From Cordilura impudica (taxonomy: Eukaryota; Arthropoda; Insecta; Diptera; Scathophagidae), in NCBI GenBank assembly GCA_963682025.1, contig OY821521.1, positions 56,947,408 through 57,011,407 on the forward strand: a stretch of DNA of 64,000 nucleotides. Reading direction: 5' to 3'. The notes under the pieces were generated by a model. It was not told the DNA's origin. It searched no databases and worked only from the letters and a program-made list of their open reading frames with translations. Below are positions 34,621 through 45,289 of the stretch, piece after piece. The translations under genes and the position numbers were made by a program. The first letter of the stretch is position 1. Each line of letters opens with the position of its first letter.

Positions 34621-34914
34621 TTCTGCTAATGCCCGCACTAATAAATAAAATTCAAAATATTTAAATTATGAAACACTTTTATATTATTTAATTTAAGTAC
34701 TTGAATGAACTTACTTTCATAAAATAGAAATATACTTATTCATAGTGATCTCCAAATTACGTCGCCAAATTCCAAGAATTTTTTTTCCAATATTTTACAA
34801 ATTAATTGAATTTCTCATGCACAACGAACAATTTTGGAGCCAGAGTCGCAAGTTTCTGTAGCGATTTCGACTCCGGTACAAACATCGCGACTCCGACTCC
34901 ACACCCCTGAAAAA
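34621..34914. other. Short gap, nothing recognised
   Basis: AT-rich, with a run of 'gactccg'-like words (34850-34905) but no defined feature. Confidence 0.4.
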
Positions 34915-35290
34915 ACTTATTCAAGATTTTTAAGTGAAGATCAGGGACCAGCTTTATATGGAGACTATGATTAAGAATATTTCAAAGTTTTCTTTTGGAC
35001 TATTGATGGGTGTAATAAACGCATATTCACCTGACTGATATTTATAAGATAATCTAGATCTTATGCCGACTTTAATCGGTCTCGTAGGGGTTATTAGTAG
35101 GGTTTATTTGAATAGCGATCTTCGGATGGCCGATAAAAGCTTATACCCCAAATTTTATCAAAAAATATTTTTATTTGTAACCTGTAGTTTGATAACAAGG
35201 TTTACATCGACACTTAGAAAAAAGATAAAGGACGGACGGGCGGACATCTCCAAATTTGCAGATATTTTTGGTAGTTACATAAATCATATT
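34915..35290 (-). repeat. DINE-like family A fragment
   Basis: Reverse-oriented central part of family A: AGTGAAGATCAGGGA, GCCGATAAAAGCTTATA and GGACGGACGGGCGGACAT correspond to inverse landmarks at 9070, 8850 and 8740. Both ends are lost. It abuts the OTU fragment. Confidence 0.6.
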
Positions 35291-35299
35291 AAAAAAAAA

Positions 35300-35560
35300 A
35301 AACAATTATCGTTGAACCTAACCTAAAATAATAAATTCCTGCTCTTCCAGAAAAATTTACATAGCATATATATAATACTTCCTGAAACATATAACCAGCT
35401 GCCTGCAACTCTAATAATGTTCCATAAGTCTTTGGTTTGGACATATCATCCAAATATTCATTGATATCTCGATCGACAAGATATCCAAAGAATTTACGAT
35501 GTCTACGCATATATGTCACACATTTCTCACGTATAGCCAAACAAAAAGGATAGAAGCATA
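35300..35560 (-). pseudogene. OTU-domain protein fragment, otu/CG3251-like
   Basis: Minus-strand frame, best read from about 35550: IREKCVTYMRRHRKFFGYL, DRDINEYLDDMSKPKTYGTL and LELQAAGYMFQ, about 50 residues. Spacing and the DMSKPKTYGT signature match the centre of the OTU fold in Drosophila Otu and its relatives, between the catalytic Asp/Cys region and the later His. OTU proteins are cysteine deubiquitinases, although Otu-type members differ in active-site residues. The upstream DG-x-C/S-LFR block and the downstream LYEPYN block are not found. After YMFQ the frame becomes junk, perhaps at a donor (GAA-GTATTA), and a DINE-like repeat follows. It is a lone exon or a captured scrap. Confidence 0.65.
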
Positions 35561-36500
35561 ATTATCCGTTATTTATAAAAAAAAAATGTAAAATCTTATC
35601 ATACGTAGAATTAAAAAAATACACCAAAATTATGAGACTTTTCTTGTCTTCAATCATAGACCTAATTGTATCTGCATATTTCATTTTTACAATTTTTACT
35701 TACATTTAAATAAAACACTAAAAACTTTATTTTTATTTTAAGATTGCGTCTGCAAATTACAAAATTTAAGCACTGAATGAAGGAAATATTTCTTCTCTTG
35801 TGTTTTATTTAAACGGAGAGAAGGAAAAGACATTTTGACAATAAAATACCGTTACTTGGCAGTGATGCCAATTTGAAACTAAGAAAAATCGCTAGGAACC
35901 AGTTTTATTTAAGATAAATTATTCATTTACGTAACTAGCTAGATTTGCTGCCGTTACTAATTTAAAACTAAAAAAAGATCGCTTTAAAAAACAGTTTCTT
36001 TAAGATAAATTGTACATTATAGTAATTAGCTAGTTTTGCTACCGTTACCGTTTATAAATGTAATTGACTAGTGTACCGCTAAACGATTAGAAAAGGTCAT
36101 TAATAAAACAGGGGTTACTGTGTAGCTTGCTCTATAAATCGAGGAGTTATATGAAAGGAACAATTTTTCGAATCGAGTTGCACCCCCAGCTATTATTTCG
36201 ATATATTGATTTTATTATATCATTAAAACACCGAAAAAGATCCTTTATTATAGCGAAATCGTATTTTTATATTAGACAAATAAGTCTATTGCGCTTCGTT
36301 TAAGAATTTGCATATATTTTCGCGAACTTTATAGCGAAGTCGATCCATTGAGTCTATATGGACTTCTTAAGCTGTTAATAAAAAAAAACCTTTTCACCTC
36401 TAAAAAAATTATGGAAATGTTTAACTTTTTAAATGTTTAACTTTTTTATTTAGATTAGATTATAAATGAACTTTGTATAAAAATAACTATTATATATAAT
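35561..36500. other. Non-coding interval between OTU and Ndc80 fragments
   Basis: AT-rich. Two loosely similar tracts (about 35876-35960 and 35966-36060) share AAACTAA-GATCGCT-AGGAACCAGTTT-like wording, an imperfect direct repeat of about 100 bp. No coding signal was seen. Confidence 0.5.
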
Positions 36501-36538
36501 TTAATATTTATTAAAAAGCACGAATAACAAAACCATCT

Positions 36539-37896
36539 TTAATTTTTCGCATTCGTTAGACTTTTTTTAAATTCTTCCAATTGCTTTTCTTGCATTTCAA
36601 CTTGCTGTTTCAATTGCAGGAAACCATCGTTCTGTATGCAATCTTCCAACATTTTATCATAGGCGTCTAAATATGATTTTCTTTGTTCCACACATTGTTT
36701 ATGTTTTTCCTCAGCTTGTTGCATAGTAAGTTCATTTTGTTGTGTCAATTCTTCCATCTGGGATTTCTTCTGATTAATTAGCGTCATAAATTCACCTTTA
36801 ATATTAACGGCTTGCAGTAATTTCGTTTCCAATTCTTGTATTTTTGCGGAGAGCTTTAATTCGTTTTCCTTCAAGTGTTGTTGGAGTTTTTGGAAGCTAT
36901 TACTATTTAAAGTGTTGGCTGAGTGTAGAGCATTTAGTTTTGGATGCAGTTTTGTGTCCAGATCATCCGTTAATTGTTTGTAGTGTTGTTGTATGCGAAG
37001 TATCTTATTTTTAGTATTTTCTATACGTTCTAGAGTTTTTTGTTTAATTAGTTTTAGCAGTGGAATTATTTTTGTTAGATTCTCCATCTGCCTTTCTGCT
37101 GGTCGTAGGGACAATTCTAAATCTTCGTATTTGATTTTTTTCGATGTAATTAAATCAGGAAATTTTATTTCTCTTGTTCGATTGTTGAAAGCCTCCACTT
37201 GATCTGTAAATTGTTTTAAAACTTTTGAAAACTGTATTTGTTGATTATAACTACGGCCTTCAAGATCTTGTATGGCTCCTTTTTCGATACCTAGCATTTG
37301 TTTATAGTGAGATACATCGTTTATTAATTGATCACGTTCTTCTACCGTACACCGTTGTTGGGTAAGAATTTCTTGCAAAAACTTTATATCCCTTTCTACA
37401 TTTTCGACCTCTTTGGCTATGGCCATCGTGTGGGAATTTTTATATTTTCGCATTTTCCATTTAGTGACTTAATATTGCGAATTATATTTTCCAACTCATG
37501 TGATAATTCTGCCTTCTTTTTCATAGCAACTTTATCTTCAGGTGGCCTCTCCTTTTCCAGAGTTTTAAAATTTTCTTTTAATTTTTGAATTTCCCTATCA
37601 ATCATCTCTAAATCTTTACCATCACGCACTTTTTGTATAAGGAGATTACAAGTTTGATGTTGTAGACAATTAAATTCTTCCTCTTTTTCGGTATCCCACA
37701 ACGGAAATCCTTCTGCACAATTTTTTAGCAGTGCTTGTTGAAATTCAATATCGGGCATTTGAAACAATTCATCAGTAATTTTGAATGTAGTTAATTCTTC
37801 GTGATTCTTTAAGGGAAAATCTGAATTTTCAACCTGCTCATCGGTAGCAGGTACAAAATCCATTAGAAAATCTAACAATCTTTTTTCTTTTTTCAT
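36539..37896 (-). CDS. Ndc80: Kinetochore protein Ndc80 (HEC1), truncated and frameshifted
   Basis: Two overlapping minus-strand frames give about 455 residues. The first (37896-37417) has DTEKEEEFNCLQ followed by EIQKLKENFKTLEKERPPED, matching the start of the Ndc80 rod. The second (37453-36539) is heptad-rich coiled coil with LQEILTQQRCTVEERDQLIN, equal to the family's 'NIIDNQKYSVADIER' region, then a proline/lysine break (EIKFPDLITSKKIKYEDLEL), and a coiled-coil tail ending LEEFKKSLTNAKN. Ndc80 joins Nuf2 in the outer-kinetochore complex that binds microtubules. The N-terminal calponin-homology domain that contacts microtubules is absent. Upstream is a 0.5 kb TTTTTCA array with an in-frame TGA. 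The two halves need a one-base shift near 37420-37450. AATAAA on this strand lies at 36507-36512. It could be a pseudogene, a distant-exon gene with an assembly error, or a captured fragment. Confidence 0.75.
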
Positions 37897-38392
37897 TTTT
37901 CATTTTTCGCTTTTCATTCGTTTTTAATTTTTCGTTTCTCATTTTTCATTTTTCATTTTTTAATTTTCATTTTTCGTTTTTAATTTTTTATTTTTTATTT
38001 TTCTTTTTTTATGTTTGATTTTTTATATTTTATTTTTCATTTTTCATTTTTCAATTTTCACTTTTTATTTTTCACTTTTCAGATTTCATTTTTAATTTTT
38101 GGTTCTTTATTTTTCATTTTTCCCTTTTTATTTTTAATGTTTGTTTCATTTTTCAATTTTAATTTTTCACTTTTCATTTTTTATTTTTCATTTTTCGTTT
38201 TTCATTTTTTATTTTTCATTTTTTATTTTTCATTTCTCACTTTCTATTTTTCATTTTCCGTTTTCATTTTTCGTTTTTCATTTTTCATTTTTTATTTTTC
38301 AATTTTCATTTTTCACTTTTTATTTTTAATTTTTTATTTTTAATTTTTCAATTTTCATTTTTCACTTTTCATTTTTTATTTTTCATTTTATG
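37897..38392. repeat. Degenerate heptamer array, TTTTTCA-based
   Basis: About 70 diverged 7-bp units (TTTTTCA, TTTTTCG, TTTTTAA, TTTTTTA) run from the Ndc80 start outward. It uses the same TTTTT-N-A scaffold as the array at 1783-2785 but is much less homogeneous. Long plus-strand frames inside are (FHFSFFIF)-type repeats and not genes. Confidence 0.9.
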
Positions 38393-38656
38393 GTGTAATA
38401 ATTAAGTTAGTTAATTAATAAAAGAAACTATATAAAATCAATATCAATATTCTGCGATTTTTATAAGATCACAAAATATTACAAATTGATACATACATAC
38501 TACTGTTGCAAATATAAAAATACTATAAATAACATTCATATATTCTGTATATGTATATCGATAATAAGCGCAAATTAAAAATAATATAAATATAAATTAT
38601 TTTATTTATACAAAATACTGCAATTTTTAGGGTTGCAAAAAATAATATGATTTTAA

Positions 38657-39226
38657 GGGCCATTATTACAACTTGCCTTTAAAGTAAATGTTAGTTAAAG
38701 GTAACTTTAGCTAAAGTGAACAATAAAGTTACCTTTAACTTCTTTTCGTTATTACAACTTCCCGTTAAAATAAAATTTGATATTTTGATATTGTGGCAGC
38801 ACGAAAGGAAACACCGATTACTTTTGACCAAATGAATTGATTTATCAAAATGCATAGTGGCAACGCTCCTTTAGTTGTTCGCAAATAAACAATAAAAACA
38901 ATAGAATAAAAACCAAAAACCTTTATTATTAGTTGCATAATTGTTGTAAATGTGTAATAAAACTTTTAAAAATATACAAGCATATATTTAAGTATCTATA
39001 AATAAATTTATTTCCAAAACTAAATTGATGTGAATTTTGTCTTCATGGGTCAGAAAATGTGGCAATATTAAATACATAAACCTCACGTTAAAAGTTAAAG
39101 GCAACAATATCTTCCCTTTAGCTTATCGGTCACTTTTAGCTTAAAGTATAGTTGTAATAACGAAAAACTAATAATCTGCCTGATAACATCCTAACTTTAG
39201 CTATTGGCAAGTTGTAATAATGGCCC
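38657..39226. mobile_element. PIF/Harbinger-like MITE, 570 bp
   Basis: The ends are inverse copies starting GGGCCATTATTACAACTTGC, and TAA stands directly outside each end (38654-38656, 39227-39229), the 3-bp duplication of PIF/Harbinger elements. Inverted similarity includes subterminal GTAACTTTAGCT/TAACTTTAGCT motifs. No coding frame. Confidence 0.75.
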
Positions 39227-39397
39227 TAAGGGTTCTACTTTGAGTACATACTTGCAAAAGTAGCATTGAAACCATAAAATTCTACCCTGTAAAAAATTGG
39301 TGTTTAAAAAAAATTTTTTTCTCAGATGATAATAATATAATATAGATGTCAATAATATTTAATTATAATACATTTTTAAAATTTATTATTTAATGTT

Positions 39398-39520
39398 TGG
39401 CGCAGGCAAATGCCATTCCCGGACTACCGAGTATTTAATGCACGAGTTATTCCGCATTAGGAATAATCGCGGAGCTCAACTCAATCAAAGTGCAATGATG
39501 AAGCTTCGCCCTGGGAAACA
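39398..39520 (-). pseudogene. U1 snRNA pseudogene, 3' part
   Basis: On the minus strand: CATTGCAC, then TGAGTTGAGCTCCGCGATTA and TTCCTAATGCGGAATAACTC, then GTGCA, GGTAG, CCGGGAATGGC. This follows stem-loops 3 and 4 of insect U1 RNA. The Sm site that should read AATTTTTGG is AATACTCGG. The 5' end that pairs with splice donors (ACTTACCTG) is missing. Hence a truncated, non-functional copy. Confidence 0.75.
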
Positions 39521-40202
39521 TATATTCATCCTTTTCTTAGCACAAACCGAACTTCTTATGGCACATTAAAAATAAACTAATTGAGAAGTACAATTCACCA
39601 TTACGCTGTATTATAATACTATTTTCTTATTTTACTACTAGCTAGTAAACAAAGTGATCGTATCATTGTAAACGAAATAGAATTGAAATTGTGTGCAGAT
39701 TTGTTTTACTTAAAAAACTGTTTCTACATTTTATGCAATAAGTGATCATGTGGAGTCTTTTTTGACTCCTCTGTGCTATTAAAACTGTCATAAATGCGCT
39801 CTTTTGCTGATCACAAAGTATTCTTTTGTTGGGAGGAAATATTACCTTACCCCCGACTCTTCTTGAGAACCTTTTTTTTATCCAATTTTCTGATTAATTT
39901 CGACTTATTTTTGAGTCATATTTAATGTCATTTTTCTATAAATCACTTTTTAAGCGTAAGCAAAAATCATTTCTTAGTCTTTTTCTAATATCGCATGATT
40001 ACTGGGATATCGTATATTTTTGTTTACACACACATATACATAATGGCACCAGTAAGCCGAACTCTCTCATGAAACACATAGACGACAGCTGCTACACGAC
40101 TACAGCCTTTCAAAAATAATATACACACGTTTATATGAAAACGATTATTTTGACACCAACACAGCTACACGACTACATGACCACTTTTGCTGCTGTAGTC
40201 AA
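39521..40202. other. Non-coding interval
   Basis: AT-rich. Short CAGCTGCTACACGACTACAG-like words recur at 40081-40200 and inversely at 40800-40880, so the MITE at 40203 lies inside another loose inverted repeat. No gene. Confidence 0.45.
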
Positions 40203-40448
40203 CTAAAGGTGCGTTCAGACTACGCAAATATTTGACCAAATAAACGTAACCCCTAATTTTATGAAAGTTTTATTCAATCTTACATGATATATAAAAGACA
40301 AAATTAAGTTATGTTTTATTACATTAGTAATATTTAACTATATTCTATATTTGTATAACTTAATGAAAATTATACAAGGAAAATTATACATTATTTAGGG
40401 GTTACGTTTATTTGGTCAAATATTTGCGTAGTCTGAACGCACCTTTAG
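40203..40448. mobile_element. MITE with 54-bp perfect terminal inverted repeats
   Basis: Arms 40203-40256 and 40395-40448 are identical inverse complements, starting CTAAAGGTGCGTTCAGACTA. The 138-bp centre is AT-rich. The outermost CTA/TAG may include a TA target duplication. The perfect arms point to recent insertion. Confidence 0.85.
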
Positions 40449-40990
40449 GCTAATTTCTATTTTTTGTTGGCTACAAAATAAAAATAGTGTTGACAATATA
40501 ACAAAATATGTAAAAGATATTAGCGCTATGAAATATTTTATTTTGTTGAAAAAATTAATCGCAAAATGAAATGCTATAATAATTCTATTAATAAGTAAAT
40601 TTATTTATTTATTTTTACGTTATAATAATGCATTATAAATAAGTAATATATTTAAGAAAATTTTTTATAGAATCATGCATGTTTTTCTATTTTAATAAAG
40701 TAAAAAAAAAAAATATATAATTGGCACTACTGAAATAAAAATGATTTTGTATAAAAACAGCTGCTTATATTGTTGTTATATGTTGCTGTCGTTTTCAAAA
40801 ATATTAAGTAGTTGACTACACGACTACAATTGCAGCGAGCAGCATTTGTATCCGTGTGTTTGTGTAGCCTCTGTCGTCTATGTGTTTCATGCATAAGTAA
40901 CAATTTCATTTAGTTTTATGAAAGCTTTTGAACAAAGCAGATATACGTCGCATTGTTTTGTGAAATCTTACGTTGTTTTTTAGTAGGTAC

Positions 40991-41760
40991 CAGTGATGTC
41001 AGGAGATTTTTACAGAAATTTCTACGCTTATGAAAAAACATCCCTTTTTTTCTCTACATTTTTCCCTACACTACTTTTTTCAATTTTTCAAAAAAAAAAG
41101 AATTATTTTTAATTTGTTAATTTTCAACTTCAATAATGCAAAAATAACATAAAAACGAAAAAAATATCATAAAAAATAAGATAAGAATATCATTAGAATT
41201 ACATAAAAACAACATAGAAAACCAACAGATATTAGGTATAAAAAAAATATTTTTACTATTCTGTATAATTCATCTTTTATATGGCTAAATGTGCATTTAA
41301 AATTTACACAATTAATTAAAATGGCTTGCAAATGGGATCTTATAACGTAAACAGAATTTTGGTTGTTGGTTTTTTAAGACATTGGTTATTAGCATGTATA
41401 CTTAGATCTGATTTATCGCAATTTAATATTTTTTCACAAGCTTTGCATCTGTATTTAAAGTCGTCATCTTTGACCTGTTCCATCCCATTAGCTTCTCGTC
41501 TCTCAACTAACTTGAGTAAAACCTTTGTTTTCTGTATTTCTTTGATGTGTTTTCAGCATCATATTATTTACATTTATAATATTTTAATATTCTTTTTATT
41601 TAAAAACTTACTTAATATAATCGAAGAGATCTACAAAGATGGCGTACTTATGTATGTATTAAAAAAAAAAATATGCACAAAACAAGTAAACTGCACAAAA
41701 GTGTTTCTTACTTGTCATTCTTATTAAATAAGCCACGTATTTACTATCTCCATATTATAG
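40991..41760. mobile_element. hAT relic related to the 25.7-kb copy
   Basis: Begins CAGTGATGTC, like the end at 25667, followed by CCC/GGG-poor T-rich text. The minus strand around 41400-41570 encodes a zinc-finger start, KYRCKACEKILNCDKSDLSI then HA, which aligns with FKCSTCNKILNC...LLKHA of the other copy. Catalytic parts are absent. The finger reads toward the CAGTGATG end, so the relic is rearranged or nearly all deleted. Confidence 0.5.
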
Positions 41761-41867
41761 AGTTATTACCAGATTTAAAAAAAAATAGATATTTTTAATT
41801 TTAAAGTTTAAAATTGAACAATTCGACAAAAGTAAGAAATCTTTTGCATTAAACACATAGACGCAAA

Positions 41868-42212
41868 TTCATTTACCGATGCGTTACAAATGGAATGACA
41901 AACTGATGTAATAAGATCGAAAGAATAAAATTGATTAACGCTAGTGCTTTTAAAATATAAGACATGGTCAAGTATTCCGAAAAAGATCCGAAATTTAAAA
42001 AAAATATATTTTGTTTATTATCTTCTATTGACTTTAAAATTGTTAAACGTAAATGCTGAAAATTCAGAGTATTTGTTGTAATAAATTACTAAATTGATCA
42101 AATTGTTTACATTTTCAAATATTTTATCTAAGTTTGTTACAAATAGTGCAAGAAAACCTAGGTGGAGGGTATCCAAGATTCGGCATAGCCGAATTTAATG
42201 CTCTTACTTGTT
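41868..42212 (+). repeat. DINE-like family B copy, 3' end intact
   Basis: Contains GTTACAAATGGAATGACAAA (family B 5' region) and ends with GGTGGAGGGTAT, the hairpin ATTCGGC-ATA-GCCGAAT, then CTCTTACTTGTT. Heavily shortened inside. The next element begins at once. Confidence 0.65.
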
Positions 42213-42997
42213 ATACCCTATACCATTATGTGGTTTGGGTATAATGACTTTGTGCTGCTGTTTGTAACAATCAAAAATATTTGACCTAGACCCATCTTTA
42301 ATTATACAGATCGAATCAGAATCACTTTCTGAGTTGATTTAACAATGTCCGTCCGTCCGTCCGTCCGTCCGTCCGTCCGTCCGTCCGTCTGTGTGTCCAT
42401 GTAAACTCTTAATCAAACTGCAGGTCGCAAATATGAATATATTTTAATGAAATTTGGTATATAAGCTTTTATTGGCCATGCGATGAACGCTATTGAAACT
42501 GGTGAGCATCGGTCCATGTTCAGACCTAGCCCCCATACAAATTACCCCTATGAAATCGACATAAATTGCCATAAGATCCAAATTGTCATATAGACCTTAC
42601 TCAAATTGGGTTTTTTTATGCGTTCATTACGTCCGTTAATGAGTATTCCAAAAATGATCTCTTTGACCTCATATAGAGCTGCTTCCCGATCTTCACTTAA
42701 ATCGATCTTCACTTCATCTCAGATTTTGTTTGAATATATTTTTGCAAAATACAAGAGACTTTACCAGACATGATCAGGATCGGTCCATTTTTGGACCTAG
42801 TCCCCATATAGATATAGCATCCGATATGAACTTTTTCATATCTGCAGCCCAAAAAATTAATAAAAATCCCACTCAAATTTGGTTTTTGCTTATTTTCTAT
42901 GTCCAGTTAGTTGGGCCTAAGAGATAGGGATACTAAACGCATGGTATAGGGTATCGTATAGTCGGTCTAGACCGACTATAATTTTCTTACTTGTTTT
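42213..42997 (+). mobile_element. DINE-1-like Helentron, family A, best copy
   Basis: 5' TATACCCTATACC, a (GTCC)n microsatellite of about ten units at 42346-42388, GGTATAGGGTATCGTATA near the 3' end, a perfect 18-bp palindrome AGTCGGTCTAGACCGACT at 42960-42977, and TTTTCTTACTTGTT to close. The inverse pair TATACCCTATACC/GGTATAGGGTA matches Helentron subterminal repeats. Confidence 0.8.
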
Positions 42998-43129
42998 ATA
43001 TATATTTTTTCGAGCAAAAAATAGCAGTTATTTTTTGATTTTTGTTTTTTCTAACAAAAATAACAGTTCTTGTTTGAGTTTTATTTTTTCGATAAAACAA
43101 TATTTAATATGTGGTCATTGCGAAAACTA

Positions 43130-43565
43130 CCTTCAAGCTACTACTATTTGCTTTGAAGAACTTGGAAACAGCCTAGTGATTTCATCAATATATTCTCCCC
43201 CAAGGTTTTCTATAGCAGAAAATCAATATACAAGTTTTTTTAAATCACTAGGCACTCGTTTCATAGTTGCTGGGATTGTAATACTAAGCATACATTCTGG
43301 GGGTCACGGCTTATTTCCCCGAAGGATCGTGTTTTGTTCAACACAATTTCTAAAATGGGTATGGATGTGGTCTCAAGCGGCGAACCAACGTACTGGCCTA
43401 CAGATTGGCAAGAAATACCCGATTTGATCGATTTTAGATTAAAGATGAACATCGCAAATGAACTTGTTCATGTAGGGTCTTTATTGAAACTCTCATCTGA
43501 CCACACACCCGTTATTGTTACTATTTCGAACCCCAAAAAATTGTGGCCGCATCTGGTGTTTTAAA
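43130..43565 (+). pseudogene. LINE endonuclease C-terminal part
   Basis: VISSIYSPPRFSIAENQYTS then FFKSLGTRFIVAG (usual block GGD-N-KH). After a one-base shift DCNTKHTFWGSRLI, SSGEPTYWPTDWQEIPDLID and KLSSDHTPVIV follow. The final SDH is the catalytic Asp-His of apurinic-type LINE nucleases, which nick target DNA to prime reverse transcription. Confidence 0.8.
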
Positions 43566-44279
43566 GCTTTTAATTAATATTGATTGGCTAAAATGCAAAA
43601 AGTTTCTTACTATACATTGCACAGAAAGCTTTCCGCTAAGAACACCAGATGATATTGACCTCTCGATTGTTAACTTCGAACAAAACCTCAAACTAGCGGC
43701 TCAACTTACTACTAAACCTCCTGTGTCACACCAGGCCATATAGATTTTGAAAGGCTATTATGTGAAAAAAGAATAATTCGAAGAGAGTGGCAATTACACA
43801 GATCTGCTCAACTTAAGCAACAATTGAAAGAATGCATGAAAAACCTACGGAAACTGATTGAAACACAAAGAAACGCTAAATTGAATAGTTATCTTAAAAA
43901 ACTGGATCCAGCAGAAAAATCTGATTACTCTTTGTGGCGTGCTACAAAAAATCTTAAAAGACCTGTTGTATGTAAGCCTCCTCTAAGAAAGGAAAGTGAA
44001 GGATGGGCTAGGAATGGGAAAGAGAAGGGAGATCTGTTTGTGGAACATCTAAAAAAGTTTTTACTCCAAATATAACCCTTAGTTCTATTGATGAGTTGCC
44101 ACCCGTTATTTCACAGCATATTGTTGATTTAAACCCCAAAAAGCATCAGGGATTGATGGGATCAGTAATAAAATGCTTTTGGAGTTACCCCGAATAGCAT
44201 TAAGAATAATTCTGTTTATTTTTAATGCCATAATACGCCTTGGACATTTTTCCCAGAAAGGAAAGTTTCACTCGTCACA

Positions 44280-44771
44280 ATGATACCAAAACCAGGTAAA
44301 GATCAAACAAAGGTCGATTCGTATAGACCAATAAGTTTACTGTCCAACTTGTCAAAATTATTCGAGAGAATTTTGGTAAACAAACTTACAATATCCGTAG
44401 ATCAAAATAATGTCATTCCAGCACATCAATTTGGTTTCAGACGAAAACACAGCACCACTGAGCAAGTTCGCAGAATTGTAAGTACCATAAGAAGAGCTTT
44501 TGAAGAGAAAAAGTACTGCTCTGCACTTTTTATAGACGTCTCGCAAGCCTTCGACCGAGTTTGCCATGAGGGACTCCTCCATAAAGTGAAACAGTTGTTA
44601 CCCCCGAAAACACAGAAGCTAATGGAGAGATATTTAATTAATGGAAAATTCTCTACAAGAGAGAAAATCTTTGTAAGCCCTCCAGAGACAAATTATGCTG
44701 GTGTACCATCAGGTAGTGTCTTGGGCCCGCTTCTGTACATCCTTTACACATCAGACATGCCATCAAATTAA
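44280..44771 (+). pseudogene. LINE reverse transcriptase palm/fingers
   Basis: A 163-codon frame includes MIPKPGKDQTKVDSYRPISL, LSNLSKLFERIL, AHQFGFRRKHSTTEQ, ALFIDVSQAFDRVCHEGLL (catalytic Asp) and AGVPSGSVLGPLLYILYTSD. After a TAA the FADD catalytic pair continues in frame (TFADDSAILS near 44786). All three catalytic Asp positions can be read. The TAA and the missing thumb disable it. Confidence 0.85.
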
Positions 44772-44925
44772 AACAGACTTACGTGGACTTTTGCGGATGA
44801 TAGTGCAATTTTAAGCGTACACGATATCCCCTCACCGGAATCCTCTAGCACGTAATTTAATCAACAATCGTATCCACCAACGATTAAGAAGGTGGGAGAC
44901 TGCTGATCTCATTGGATGAAAAATG

Positions 44926-45289
44926 GATTGATACAATTTTTTTTTTTTTTTATCATTAGATTACATATGTGGGATCGATCTCAAACACTTAAAGAATGAT
45001 ACTTGTTTGACGAGCACAGAGCTATTAGAAAATTTTATTTTTCTTTTTACATTATATAATACTTGAATTTAATGTCATTTTATTATTTTGTTTTGAGTCA
45101 TAATTTTTTCCAATTTGAATAAAACACATATCAAAATATTTCTTTAAATAAAACCACCACACATATGTATATAGAATAAATGAAATTTTGTCTAGCACTG
45201 GCTGGATTTAATATTTAAGTTTTAGTTTTAAGATTTGAATAACTTATTTTTAGGTCACAAACCAATGTGAAGATTCAATAAATTAAGAT
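44926..45289. other. AT-rich gap
   Basis: Poly(T) at 44937-44950, otherwise no feature recognised. Confidence 0.45.

Larger units (their letters stand above)
43088..44925 (+). mobile_element. Jockey-clade LINE, truncated at both ends
   Basis: The domains in order are an endonuclease end (43130-43565), a linker (43740-44080) and a reverse transcriptase (44090-44925). Frames shift at least near 43270, 43565, 44075, 44160 and 44770. ORF1, the first part of the endonuclease and the thumb/3' UTR are missing, so the copy is not simply 5'-truncated. It ends near a poly(T) run on the plus strand, not poly(A). Confidence 0.85.

Noticed and set aside
37417..37453. Short intron joining the two Ndc80 frames
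   Set aside because: A 52-bp GT...AG stretch exists nearby, but its splicing would not restore the second frame, and the acceptor lacks a pyrimidine tract. A one-base shift is the simpler reading.
38011..38343. 110-codon frame rich in FHFSFF repeats
   Set aside because: It is a translation of the TTTTTCA heptamer array. Two frames overlap with the same artificial composition.
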